Positions 23,096 to 34,230 of a DNA stretch of 64,000 bases are shown here, piece by piece (the stretch's first letter is position 1; the number at the start of each line of letters is the position of its first letter). The stretch is taken from positions 1,070,962 to 1,134,961 of the forward strand of contig NC_030852.1 of the NCBI RefSeq assembly GCF_000208745.1, in the 5' to 3' direction. The notes under the pieces were generated by a model, which saw nothing but the letters and a program-made list of their open reading frames with translations, made no database searches and had not been told where the DNA came from. The DNA is from Theobroma cacao. Taxonomy: Eukaryota; Streptophyta; Magnoliopsida; Malvales; Malvaceae. Position numbers and translations under genes: made by a program.

Positions 23096-24105
23096 TGTGA
23101 GACCTTGACCATTATAGACTTGTAAAGAGAAGCATACGCAATATCCCTGATCAGGGGTAATTTCGTCATTTCTTTAGTAAACCCATAAAAGTAAGATTTT
23201 TAAACAATATTATGGCCTAAGTAGGCCTAAGGCATAAATGGATGGTGAAATTAGAAGTAAAATGAAAAGAAAACCAAAATTTTGATGATTTTCACGGTAG
23301 AGGTAAAATGGTCATTTTTCACCCTGGGTTAAAATTTTAAGTTTTCATGAACCCGAGTAGGTCTAGACCATTATGGATCTTGTCCTGGTGTCAAAGGAGT
23401 AAAAAGATTTAATAAAAGGTTGGAGGAGAGTAAGTTAATTGGTGGAGGGGTATTTTGGTAATTTCAAAGGAATAGATAAGATTGGCTATAAATACTTTCT
23501 TCCAGTAGTTTCTTCTCCCATTTTCCAGCAACTTGTCTTCTTCTTCTTCTTCTCTTTCAAGTTGCTTCCAACCTCCATGGAAGCTTGATATGGAGCTTGC
23601 ATGATTTTCTCTCTCTATCTCTAGTTTTCATACTTTTGAGCCCTTTTGACTAGAACTCTTGTATTCTTTCACTCTCTCACTTCAAAACCCTTAATAAATC
23701 TTATTTCCATACTTTCTCTCATTAGTTGGGCATTCTATAGAGAGAAAGAGAGAATTACCCCATTTGTTTGGAAACTATTGGAAGGGAATTCAACTACAAA
23801 GGAACCCTAGGGTTCTAATGAAGTCCCATCCTTCCAATTGGATCATTAGGGGAAATAGACTCAACTAAAGGCTCAACAATAAATCGGTGAGTGGACTGCC
23901 TATCAAAATTATTTTGGGAATATGACTGTTTTGTACAAAGTGTTTGAATGATTTTATACAACTTTTCTAAAAAATGAATGCCTTGGAAACAAGCTCTTGA
24001 GAGATAGTTTATGTTATGATATGTGGTTATTATGGATTTCTATGCGGCTGCATTATGTTGATATACATATATGTTTGAATATAGTGTTGTGTAATTATAT
24101 TGACT

Positions 24106-24231
24106 CGGCTATGTGTGAGTAGGGAGTGCGCATAAGCCGAGGATGACCGGTTATGTGCAAGTAGGGAATGCGCATAACTCGGTGATGACCCAGCCATGTG
24201 GGAGTAAGGAGTGCGCATGAGCTGGTGATGA
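24106..24231 (+). repeat. 42-bp tandem repeat, three copies
   Basis: Three successive units share the form GGCTATGTG..GTAGGGA.TGCGCAT...GATGAC and differ by a few bases each. It runs into a short GATGAT tract. Confidence 0.82.
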
Positions 24232-24462
24232 TGATGATGGGATGGTGTGTATGATGATGATGGGTATATACGTATACATATATACATATGTAAATATGTA
24301 TGTTATAGGAAATTAATGGATAATGGTTTATGGTTGTAATGCATGTGAAACTTGACATGTTAAACTTTGGGAAATTGTTATTGGTTTTATGTTGGTTTGG
24401 ACATTTCAGCAGGGTGGTTTTTCCTTTGGAAGAAGGGCAAATTTTGCATTGGTGCCCTGTTT

Positions 24463-24832
24463 CTCGCTGCAGCAAAAATCATTCTCGCTGCAACGAGAAA
24501 CCCTCGGGTTTTGGAGCGGTAAACTGGCTGAAAACTCGCTGTAGAGAGAATGCATTTTCGCTGCAGTGAGAATGACACTGTAGCTTCTCGCTACAGCGAA
24601 AATCATTCTCGCTGCAGCAAGAAATCCTTGGGTTTTGGAGGGATAGGCTGGCTGAAAACTCACTACAAAGAGGATGCATTTTCGCTACAGCGAGAATGAC
24701 ACTGCAACTTCTCGCTGCAGTGAAATTCATTCTCGCTGTAGCGACAAACTTTTTATTTCTGGGTTGCAATTTTGCTACAGCGAGAAACTTTTTGTTTTTG
24801 GGTTACAATTTCGCTACAGCGAAAAACTTTCT
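24463..24832 (+). repeat. CTCGCTGCAGCGAG palindrome array in the solo LTR
   Basis: About twelve variants of a 14-base palindrome occur here, and one more near 25,012. Part of the array is a roughly 124-bp tandem duplication: the unit beginning at 24,463 recurs at 24,587 with the same internal landmarks (CTTGGGTTTTGGAG; GGCTGAAAACTC). Most variants differ from the palindrome by C to T or G to A. The same palindrome occurs in the surrounding Athila element. Confidence 0.88.
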
Positions 24833-25659
24833 GTTTTTATCTCTTATTTTGTCCAATTGCTACCCTATTTTTCATTTTTTTGCTACCATATCGGATCATA
24901 GACTTCCAACATTAAGGACTAAATGAGTTAAGTTTTAAATGAGGAGGTTTAGTGAGAAACCCTAGGCCAGTTGAGAAACCCTCGTTTGGTTAATAACTAA
25001 ATTCCAACGTCGCTGCAGTGAAAATTCATTCTCGCTTACGTATTTGACTTGCTTATGTATCATTGAAGCTTTCATTCTTCAAATGGTTCGTTGTGTATGG
25101 GTTCATGATTCTCAAATGATTAATCATTTAAGGGCTTGATGAGGGGTTTTTAATATGAATGGAACTAAATTGCATTATTTTGAAACAAGTGCATCATGAT
25201 TCTAAATTCTCCCTTGTTGTTGCTTGTTCCCTTCCTTGTTCACTCACTAAGTTTATACTCACCGTTTTCAACTTCATGTTTTCAGATCACGAGGTAGTCG
25301 GTAACTAGGATGAGGTGTCCTTGTAGACTTGTATCCATCTTTTGGTAGGTGTCTCGGCATTCAGTAGTTGTACATTCGTCCGAGTCCCTCCGTTGGAAGT
25401 CGAGTATTATTTTGTTATGTATAGACGAACCTAATATAAATTGTTAAGACACATGCTGTAGTCAATGTATATACACTTGTTTGGTATGCCAGTATGAGAT
25501 AGCAATGTGTAGTATTATTTTGATTCTAAGTTATGAAATATGACTAAGCAGTTTATGATAGAATGATAAACATGTCAGATTAATATGCTTGATTGGGCTT
25601 AGTGGATTACGTCCATTGGGCCTATGCGCTGGTCATGGCCCGAAATTTGGGTCGTGACA

Positions 25660-25664
25660 ATTTT
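25660..25664 (+). repeat. Solo-LTR target-site duplication, right
   Basis: ATTTT, identical to 23,091-23,095. Confidence 0.86.
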
Positions 25665-26208
25665 CCCAGTGGATTTCATTATTTTAGATATGGAGGAGAA
25701 TCGAGAGGTACCAATCATACTTGGGAGACCCTTTTTACGCACCATAAGATCTTTTATTGATGTAGAGAAAAAGGATCTTACATTGAGAGTACAAGACTAG
25801 GACTTAACATTTAATATTCTTCAAACTATAATGTTTCCCAATGACCATGATGAATGCTTTGCAGTAAGTGTTGTCAATAGTGTCACCCATGAGGTATTTG
25901 AGGAAAGTTACCCCTAAGACCCTTTAAAGGCATCTATAGTAGCTTGTTTTGAGAGAGAAGATGATGATTTTGTTGAATGTGTGAAATTATTAGATGCATC
26001 TTCTCGAGTATTGAGGACACCGTTTGAAGCTTTAGATCTTTCTACTACATTATCACCAACAAAACCATCCATTGAGGAGCCTTCCATGTTGGACCTTAAG
26101 CCACTACCTTCACATTTAAGGTATGCATTCCTAGGTGATTTTGCTACTTTTCCAATTATTGTTTCCTCTGCAATTACTAACTTGTAAGAAGAGAAACTTT
26201 TAAAGGTA

Positions 26209-27250
26209 TTGAGGGAGCACAAAAAGGCTATAGGATGGACTATTGCAGACATAAAAGGGATTAACACTTCCATTTGCATGCATAAAATCCTTTTTGAGAA
26301 AGATCACCATACCTCAATTGAGCATCAAATAAGACTTAATCCCATTATGAAGGAGGTGGTAAAGAAGGAAATCATGAAATGGTTGGATGCTGGAATCATC
26401 TACCCCATCTCAAACAACTCATGGGTGAGCCCAATTTAATGTGTCCCGAAAAAGGTGGGATGACTGTGATCCCAAATTCGAACAATGAATTGATCCCACG
26501 AGGACAGTAACCAGATGGTTGGTATGTATGGATTATAGAAAGCTCAACTGAGCAACAAGGAAAGATCATTTCCCACTTCCCTTTATTGATCAAATGTTAG
26601 ACCATTTGGCTGGTAAGGAATTCTACTACCTTTTAGATGGTTACTCGAGTTATAACCAGATTACTATTGCCCCTAACAACCAAGAGAAGACAACTTTTAC
26701 TTGTCCTTATGGCACTTTTGCCTTTAGGAGAATGCCTTTTGGTTTGTGTAATGCTCCAGCAACTTTTCAAAGATGCATGATGTCTATTTTTTCTTATATG
26801 GTTGAAAAATGTCTTGAAGTGTTCATGGATGATTTTTCTGTGTTTGGTAGTAACTTTGATGATTGTCTTTTGAACCTAGCTAAGGTTTTTCAATGGTGTG
26901 AAAAGACAAACTTAGTGCTAAATTGGGAGAAATGTCATTTCATGGTGGAAGAAGGCATTGTGTTAGGGCACAAGGTATCGAGTAGAGGCTTAGAGGTTGA
27001 CAAAGCCAAAATTAAGACAATTGAGAAGCTTCCACCACCAACTTCAGTGAAAGGTATTAGAGGTTTTTTGGGTCATGCTGGTTTCTATAGGAGGTTCATT
27101 AAAGATTTCTCAAAAATTTCGAAACCTTTGTGCAATTTGCTAGAGAAAGATGTCCCATTTAAATTTGATGATGCATGTCAGGCTACATTTTTAGAATTGA
27201 AAAAGATGTTGGTATCTGCTCCTATCATTGTAGCTCCAGATTAGAATCTT
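26209..27250 (+). pseudogene. Athila reverse transcriptase
   Basis: An upstream piece (LREHKKAIGWTIADIKGI) leads to the palm: LLDGYSSYNQITIAPNNQEK, TFTCPYGTFAFRRMPFGLCN, then LEVFMDDFSVFG with an intact F-M-D-D catalytic motif, and VLGHKVSSRGLEVDKAKI. The 216-codon stretch 26,594-27,244 has no stop. The preceding part (VPKKVG...MDYRKLN) is broken by a frameshift near 26,440-26,590. Confidence 0.9.
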
Positions 27251-27610
27251 CCTTTTGAGTTGATGTGTGATGCTGTGACTAGCTGTAGGAGCAGTACTAG
27301 GCCAAAAGAAATCTAGAATTTTTCATTCTATTTATTATGCAAGCAAAACATTGACTAAGACTCAAATGCACTACACCACCACTAAAAAAGAATTGTTAGT
27401 TGTAGTATTTGCATTTGATAAGTCTCATTCTTACTTGGTTGGCACTAAGGTTATTATGTACACTGATCATTCTGCAATTAAGTATTTGATTGCCAAAAAA
27501 GATGCTAAACCAAGGTTGATTAGGTGGATCCTGCTACTACAAGAGTTTGATTTAGAGATCCGTGATAAAAAGGGAACTGAAAATTAAGTAGCAACCGCCT
27601 CTCAAGATTG
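27251..27610 (+). pseudogene. Athila RNase H remnant
   Basis: PFELMCDAV is followed by a frameshift and then [40 protein letters not shown] and [19 protein letters not shown], the usual Ty3/gypsy RNase H text. It ends at a stop where NxVADxLSR is expected (GTEN-stop-VAT). Confidence 0.85.
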
Positions 27611-27854
27611 AGGCTTGAACATCAAGGTAAGGAGGAAACCGTCATCAAGGAAACCTTCCTGGATGAACAAATCCTTCAAGTGAGTAAGAAATCGGTCCCT
27701 TGGTATGCTAACTTTGTGAATTATTTGGTAAGCAACATTATTCCCCCATATTTAAATTTTCACCAAAAAAAGAAATTTTTGTATGATGTTAAATCTTATG
27801 TGTGGGATGAGCCTTTCTTGTTTGAGTAGTGTAATGATCAAATTCTGAGAAAAT

Positions 27855-28986
27855 GTGTTCCAAAAAAAGAAGTTTAAAGCATGCTTCATCATTGCCATTC
27901 TTCGGACTATGGATGACATTTTGGAGGAACAAGAACTATTGCTAAAGTCCTCCAATCAAGTTTGTATTGGCCTACATAGTTTAAAGATGCTTACAAGTTT
28001 GTTTTGCAGTGTGACAGATGCCAAAGAGTGGGTAATATCTCCAGGCGACAAGAAATGTCCCTCAACAACATGCTGAAAGTAGAAATTTTTGACGTGTGGG
28101 GTATTAATTTCATGGGGCCATTTATATATTCATTCAACAATAAATTTATATTGCTTACTATGGATTATGTTTCCAAGTGGGTGGAAGCAACAACATTTCC
28201 TCACAATGATTTTAAGGTGGTAATGAAGCTCATCAAGGGGAGCATTTTCACTCGATTTGGCACTCCAAGTGTAGTTATCAGTGATAAGGGGAGTCACTTT
28301 TGCAACAAATATGTCGATACACTTCTTGCAAAATATGAAGTTAAACACAAGGTTGCAACTGCATACCATCCTCAAACTAATGGGCAAACAGAAGTGTCCA
28401 ATAGAGAAATCAAAAGAATTTTGAAAAAAATAGTTTGCCCCTCAAGAAAAGACTAAGCAAGAAGATTGGATGATGCATTGTGGGCATATCGGATTGCTTA
28501 CAAGACACTAATTGGCATGTCTCCATACAAGTTAGTCTTTGGAAAGCTTGTCATTTACCGGTGGAACTTGAGCATAAGGCATATTGGGTAGTGAAAAAAT
28601 TAAATTTGGATCTATAAGCAACGGGAGAGAAGAGGTTGTTGCTATTGAATGAACTTGATGAGTTTCGCCTTTAAGCTTACGAGAATGCCAAATTGTATAA
28701 AGAGAAGACAAAGCAATGGCATGATAGGAAGATAGTGGAACGAAGCTTTGAGCCTGGTCAATTGGTGCTGCTATTTATTTCTCACTTGAAATTATTCCCG
28801 AGGAAACTAAAATCAAGGTGGTCAGGGCCATTCAATGTTTCAAAAGTCTCACCAGACGGTGCTGTGGAAGTAATGGATAACAAGACAAATGAAACATTCA
28901 AGGTTAATGGACAATGTTTGAAGCACTATTTTGGAGGGAACGTTGATCGTCAATGCTCATCTATCCACTTAACTGACCTTTACTAA
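27855..28986 (+). pseudogene. Athila integrase remnant
   Basis: The zinc-binding part is distorted. The last Cys pair survives as QCDRCQRVGNISRRQEM near 28,010. The catalytic core reads WGINFMGPF, LLTMDYVSKWVEA, VISDKGSHFCNKY and TAYHPQTNGQTEVSNREIKR, so the D,D,E residues are visible. A frame break at about 28,456 is followed by the C-terminal end (WHDRKIVERSFEPGQLVLLF; LKSRWSGPFNV; FKVNGQCLKHYF). Confidence 0.88.
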
Positions 28987-29219
28987 GCTCTCAAGAAGTC
29001 TGGCTGAGGACTTTAAAGCAAGCTCTTCTTGGGAGGCAACCCAAGTCCTTTACTCTTAAGTCTCTTGTTTTAAAATTTAATCCTTAGGTTATAGAATGCT
29101 TTACATTTTTATTCTTTCTTTCTTCCATTTTTACTTTGATACTACCATTTCTAGTCTCATTTACTTATCATTTTCATACATAGCACTATAGTTTTACTTA
29201 TGTTCTTTTTAAATTTTGT

Positions 29220-29680
29220 TTGACAGATAAAAAAGGAGCATCATAGAAAAAATTTTGTTGCAGTAAAATCTTAAGCTCACTGCAGCAAAATTATGGCAGA
29301 GAAAAACTTGAGAAATAGAAAGTTTCTCGCTACAGCAAGAAAAATAGCAACAAAAGGTGAGAAACAAAAAGTTTCTCATTACAGCGAGACTTCTAGTTCG
29401 CTGCAGTAAGATTTGAACTCATTTTCTAGAAAGTTTCTCGTTGCAACAAGATTTGGCCCGTGAAGAACTCATTTTTCAGAAAGTTTCTCGCTGCAACAAG
29501 ACCTCTAGCTTGCTACAATGAGATTCGCTATATGCGGAACTCCTTTTCCAAAAACTTTCTCGTTACAACGAGAACTCTAGCTCACTACAGCGAGATTGTG
29601 TCCCCTTAACCCGTGTGGTTCTCGATGCAGCCAGAATGAGAACCCATTCTTGCTGCAGCGAGATGTTAGGCCCCTCACAT
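29220..29680 (+). repeat. CTCGCTGCAGCGAG palindrome array inside the Athila 3' region
   Basis: Twelve variants of the palindrome can be picked out, often introduced by AGAAAGTTTCTCG, at irregular spacings of roughly 25-70 bases. The consensus is identical to the arrays in this element's LTRs and in the nested solo LTR. No protein reading fits. Confidence 0.88.
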
Positions 29681-30248
29681 TATAAAAGGGTCGTTCCTCC
29701 CTCTTTCTTTCATTTTCTCAAAATTTGCAGCCTTAACCCCATTCTCCTCCCAAAATCCTCTCTCACCACTTCAAATCTCTCTCTCACTAATTGTCCAAAT
29801 CATCAATTTTTTGCCATCAAATTCAAGTTTTGAGGTTTTCAAGCAAGGGTTCTTCATCAAAAATCAAGGTTTGGGTAAGCTACTCTTTAGTTTTTGCCTA
29901 AATTTTCAATTGGGAAGAAAATGCTTGTGTTGGAGATTTTGGTGACTATTTTTTATTGAGCTTTGCTTATCTCTATGAGTAGTGGTGAACTAGTTGGAAT
30001 TTGATGAAGTTTATGTGATGGAATTAGAGAATTTGGAGGTTTGTTAATTTGGAATATTGTCAATGTGCTGCACATTATATGTTGCTAGATAATTATCTAC
30101 ATTGGTGAGATTCTAAGGTTATTGGGAAAGGGATTTTGAAAGAGTTTTTGATTGAGGTCAATTGTGATAAACATTTGGTGACTTGTGGGTGTTGGGCAGT
30201 GATAGTCTCAATTAGGAATTGTAAAGTTGAGAATTTAGAGAAAACCAT

Positions 30249-31202
30249 GGCCCCCAAGAGAGTTAGGATGGGTAGTGCGGGGTTTGATAAAACAAAATTT
30301 GTGTCAATAGAGGCTTTACATCGACACACTCAATCTCTGCTACATAAATCTTCGATACCAGAAAGAGGGATTGATCTACCCCAAATTCGATATAATTATA
30401 TCTCAGATATAGTTAGGGAAAGAAGATGGGGCACTTTTTATGCACAACTTGAGGTGACAGTCATTCTTGTAGTTAGGGAGTTTTATGCCAATGTAGTAGA
30501 ACATGAAAATGGAGTGGCATTTTGTAGGGGAAAGAGAGTTTCATTTGACAGCCACACCATTAATAGGTTCTACAACACCCTGGACATAGAGAATGATGAG
30601 TACAATCAATATATTAATGGGGAGGTGGACTTAGAGGAGGTCATTAGTTTGTTGGGTACCCTCGGGACAACATGGAGATTAGCTAGGGGGTTCTAGCAAC
30701 ATTCAAGGCAAGCGAGCTCAAAAATGAATACAAGGTTTGGCACCACTTTGTCTCAGCCAAGATGCTACCAAACAAACATACAAGTAAGGTGACCAAGGAC
30801 TGAGCTGTCTTAATCTATGCCATCCTCTCAGGTAAGTCCTTAAACGTTGGTCAATTAATTTTCTCTAACATTCTTCGCACTGCTGGTTCTACTAGGGATG
30901 GCCTATGGTAGCCATCACTCATCACAGCATTATGCAAACAAGCGGGTGTCCTATGAAGCCCATACGAGGATATTATGCAACCAAAAGCCCCAGTAGACAG
31001 CAAGATTGTGCAAAGGATGCAACTTTGGCAATCTCAAGTTGCTAGTGCTAGTTCATCCACTCCACCAAGGCCTGCATCTTGTAGTAGACAAGTGACACTG
31101 CTTCAAAGAATTAACTGCTTAGAGCGAAGAATGGGAAACATGGAGCAGATGTTATGTGCTATTACAGAGCACATGGGAATAGAGATGGCAAATTTCCCAT
31201 AA
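30249..31202 (+). pseudogene. Athila 3'-region ORF (plant transposon protein type), broken
   Basis: From MAPKRVRMGSAGFDKTKF the reading stays open to 30,696 with text (RNYIS-type DIVRERRWGTFYAQLEV; VREFYANVVEHENGVAFCRG; RVSFDSHTINRFYNTLD) like the 'putative plant transposon protein' ORF found after pol in Athila-group elements, sometimes called env-like. A frame break follows. The last part (30,975-31,202) keeps a coiled-coil-like LLQRINCLERRMGNMEQML. Role unknown; no signal peptide or membrane segment is seen. Confidence 0.68.
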
Positions 31203-32624
31203 CCAACAAAGGAGACAACTGATGATGAGGACGAGGAGGAGGACACCGAATCTTTCTGAAGGGGAGTACTCTTTCCTATGCTTTTATTAACATTTGGGAC
31301 AATGTTAGATTTAAGTTTAGGGGGGGAGCTTTAAAAATTTTTAAAACTTTGCTTTTATAGGTCTTTGCTTTTAGAAGTTTTAAAACTTTGCTTTTATACT
31401 GCTTGTTTTTGGGTGTTAGTGATAGTTGTTGCTTTTGAATTTCAAGTTAGGAAGTTAGCTTATCTAATCTCTCAAAATGTTGGATTTAATGATTCATTGC
31501 ACCAATAAATTAGGTTTACTCATCCAATGAAGAAAAATAGTTACCTTTTAGTCTTCTGCTCATAGTGAATATGAATATGGTTTGAGTATTTTATTGAACC
31601 TTATTGCTAAGCATCATTGTAGATTGTGTTTTTCCACCTTATTGTGCACTTGTTTCTTGTTTTAACTAATCGTGATCACTTAGAGAAAGTTTATGCAAGT
31701 GTGAATATTTGAATAAAATCATGAGTTTTAGAATTTGTTTTAGTTTCTCTCGAGGTGAAATCCTAGGCTACACTTAGTTTGGGAGATGACTTAGGTTATC
31801 TTTGGATCGATTGAGCTTTTTGAGCCTACCATATATAATTATATCCCTAGTCACCCTTGTTTGAGCTAAATTTTTTCCTTTCTTTCATCACACACTCAGT
31901 AAAAAGCCTTAACCTCTAAATAAAATTCCCACTTTTAACACCCATCACTCCTAAGCACATAGATTATTTTTAGGAGATGTTGTGAGTGTAGACATGGTGA
32001 AAAAGGGTAAAGAAGTGGTGCTTAAAAAAAATATTAACCTCATTACTTACCATAAAATGACATAAGGTAAGGGGTTTCAATTAAAAAGAAAAAAGGAATA
32101 AAGAGTTTGATGAATTTAGAGGATGATGAATTGAAGAAAAAGGGTATGATTAGAAGAAGTGAAAAGCAAAGCTTGCTAGAGATCTTAAAATAATCATGTG
32201 CTTAGGGTGATTTGAGCTACACTTTATCCTCTATCATACCTTAACCCTGGCCATTCATTACAAGCTAGATAGAGTCCTAAGGATCCTCGATCGAGTGTTA
32301 GCCTACATTAGTGGAGAAAGAAACAAAGAGCGGACTTATGAAACTCTTGACTAATTTAAATTCTTGCATGAGCATCAACTAATCCGAGTGACATGGTATC
32401 TATTGCAAGGAATTTTACACACACCCATGGAAAACCAATTGAAAATGAGCTTCCAATTTTGTTGATACATGTACTTGAACAATATTTGTGATTTACTATG
32501 AGCTTGGAAAATTAGCCAACTTATGAGAAGTTTAAGGGTAATTTTTGAGTTGGTGCAATGAATTTGTCATTTAATGTTTTCAGTCTTAAGTGTCTTTGAT
32601 TACTTTAAATTTTGCTCGAGGACT
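31203..32624 (+). other. Athila 3' untranslated region
   Basis: No coding domain. An internal purine run with seven G's, AAGTTTAGGGGGGGAGC, lies near 31,312-31,328, a form often seen in Athila 3' regions well before the LTR. Confidence 0.6.
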
Positions 32625-32648
32625 AGCAAAAGAGTAAGTTTGAGGGTG
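32625..32648 (+). other. Athila polypurine tract
   Basis: A purine-rich run (AGCAAAAGAGTAAGTTTGAG followed by GGTG) abuts the TG of the 3' LTR. Confidence 0.65.
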
Positions 32649-34225
32649 TGATAACTCTAATATATAGAGTTATCATAGGGTACTTTTTGGAGCATGAATT
32701 GTGCTCATTCTTTTAGTTTTTTGCATAGTCCTTAGCAAATTTTCATGCTTTTTAGTAAAAGTTAACTGTTAGGGTGTCTAGTGTCATTTAGACAATTTTA
32801 GCTTCATTTCTTTTCAAAATCCTTTAAACCAACCTCTAACTATTAAACCTCTTAATGTTGAAGGAATCATGGAGCCGAAAGAGAAGTTGAAAGTGAGGAC
32901 CACAACAACTCTACACTAGGCAACTTGAAAGAGGAGAACATGGAAGTAGAAAGCTCAAAGTTGCAGCACCAATAATGTCCAAGCAGAGAGTTTCTCGCTA
33001 CAGTGAGAAACCGTTCTCGCTACAGTTAGAAACAGGGCACTAAGGCAGAAGGATTTTAGCTGCAGCAAGAATCCAATCTCGCTGCAGCAAAAATGAAGGT
33101 CTTTGCAATGCCACGTCAGCAAGAATCTCGTTGCAGCGAGAACACGTCAGAAAAGAGAATATACTTGGCACGAGATTCTAGGTCAAGGCTGAAAGAAGAG
33201 AGGAGTATAAATAGGAATTTTTGCACAGAAAAATAGGGAGATTCGAGAGACACTTTGGGCAAGAAGAGGTAGAATCAAAACGTGAAGGAGAAGAAGATTC
33301 AAGGGCGGGAGCTTGTAAAGCTGCAACAGAACATCTTTTTCTAGATTTGAATCTTTCTTTCTCTATCTCATTTTGTAAAACAATGCTTTTGTTTGCTGTA
33401 TTATGTACTCTCCCTTTTGAAATGTTGAGCTAAAATTATTAATCTAGGATTATGGTTGAGTTTAATATGTAATTTGGAATTTGGTTGGTTGGTTGCTTAG
33501 TCTCATTGAAAATATTGATGTTTACCCAAATTTGAATTTAATGTCCATTTATTTGTTTGATCACCATTTAAATGAGCTTAGGTATTTAGATGACACTTGA
33601 AAGAGTTAGTCTAAATTAGACCTTGATTTGGGTAATGTGTGTTCAAAACACTTAAAAAGGAATTTTAAGGATTTGATGTGCAATAAGATTAGACATACAT
33701 TTAATTGCCACATATGGTCAACTTGTAGAGTCTTGGCTTAAAGAGTTTAATCTAGTTGTCTCCTATAGACATATAGTGATTCAATTAGGTTAAGCAAGTG
33801 TGTAATATCTTGACGGAGAATTACATATACCTTAAGATTCTAGACTAACATCAACTGCCATTGAGATTAAGTAATTAACCAAACCCAATTCTAAGTGTAA
33901 TATTAAAGGACACCACAATCCTAGAATATTAGAACATTGATTCCACCTCAATTTATTAATTACACCACTTAGTTTAGGGTTAGTTAATTTGATTACATTT
34001 TTTTATCATAGTTTAAAATTTGGTACTCGGATAAAATTAGCTTGTTTTAATTTTAGTAGTTAGCAACAATTATTAGATCAACTCTTTGAGGATTGACACT
34101 TCAAGTCATCACTTTACTACTTGTTGCGATTGTGTCCACTTGCACGTAATCTATGCTTATTTCTTGCATTCAAATTGAGCATATCCCATATTGCACAAAC
34201 AAGAGAATTATTTTTACAAGCAACA
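32649..34225 (+). repeat. Athila 3' LTR
   Basis: 1,577 bp, collinear with the 5' LTR. Its palindromes (32,985-33,150) are less decayed than those in the 5' LTR, which shows the ancestral CTCGCTGCAGCGAG form. Confidence 0.94.
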
Positions 34226-34230
34226 TTCCT
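34226..34230 (+). repeat. Athila target-site duplication, right
   Basis: TTCCT, identical to 19,429-19,433. Confidence 0.9.

Larger units (their letters stand above)
23096..25659 (+). mobile_element. Nested 2.56-kb solo LTR (Ty3/gypsy-like)
   Basis: The sequence runs from TGTGAGACCTTGACC to GGGTCGTGACA, has a five-base duplication ATTTT on both sides, and contains no primer site or coding domain. That is the pattern left by recombination between two LTRs. A promoter-like GGCTATAAATACTTTC lies near 23,485, followed by a pyrimidine-rich leader. It carries a 42-bp triplicate (24,106-24,231), a 124-bp tandem duplication (from 24,463) and about 13 copies of the CTCGCTGCAGCGAG palindrome. I cannot name the family. 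The minus-strand His-rich and SLQR-rich open readings here come from these repeats. Confidence 0.88.
22809..25920 (+). pseudogene. Athila protease, split by the nested solo LTR
   Basis: ALTEECSAIIQNKLPPKLKD, then ALSDLGASINLMPLSIYRKL contains the D-L-G-A-S active site. The reading reaches KFIF at 23,095 and resumes after the solo LTR as PVDFIILDMEENREVPIILG. Removing the LTR and one ATTTT copy restores the frame exactly through KFIFPVDF, so the gene was in frame there when the LTR arrived. The frame ends with stops near 25,798 and 25,918. Confidence 0.88.
19434..34225 (+). mobile_element. Athila-type Ty3/gypsy retrotransposon, complete ends, decayed
   Basis: The element is 14,792 bp with LTRs of 1,553 and 1,577 bp, an Asp-tRNA primer site, Athila-type gag, protease, reverse transcriptase, RNase H and integrase, then a long 3' region with an extra ORF. 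The target duplication TTCCT is perfect. It inserted into a LINE and later received a solo LTR (23,096-25,659). Coding regions hold many stops, most explained by TGG to TAG or CAG/CAA to TAG/TAA. Without the nested LTR it is about 12.2 kb, normal for Athila. Confidence 0.94.

Noticed and set aside
24030..24769. Minus-strand His-rich and SLQR-rich open readings
   Set aside because: They are artefacts of the GATGAT tract, the 42-bp repeats and the palindrome array in the solo LTR.
29220..29680. CRISPR-like array from repeated palindromes
   Set aside because: The repeats are degenerate, spacing is irregular, there are no cas genes, and the context is a plant retrotransposon.
30136..30248. Upstream extension of the Athila 3' ORF to an earlier ATG
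   Set aside because: The text before MAPKRV has no likeness to the family and is AT-rich leader; the start at 30,249 is preferred.
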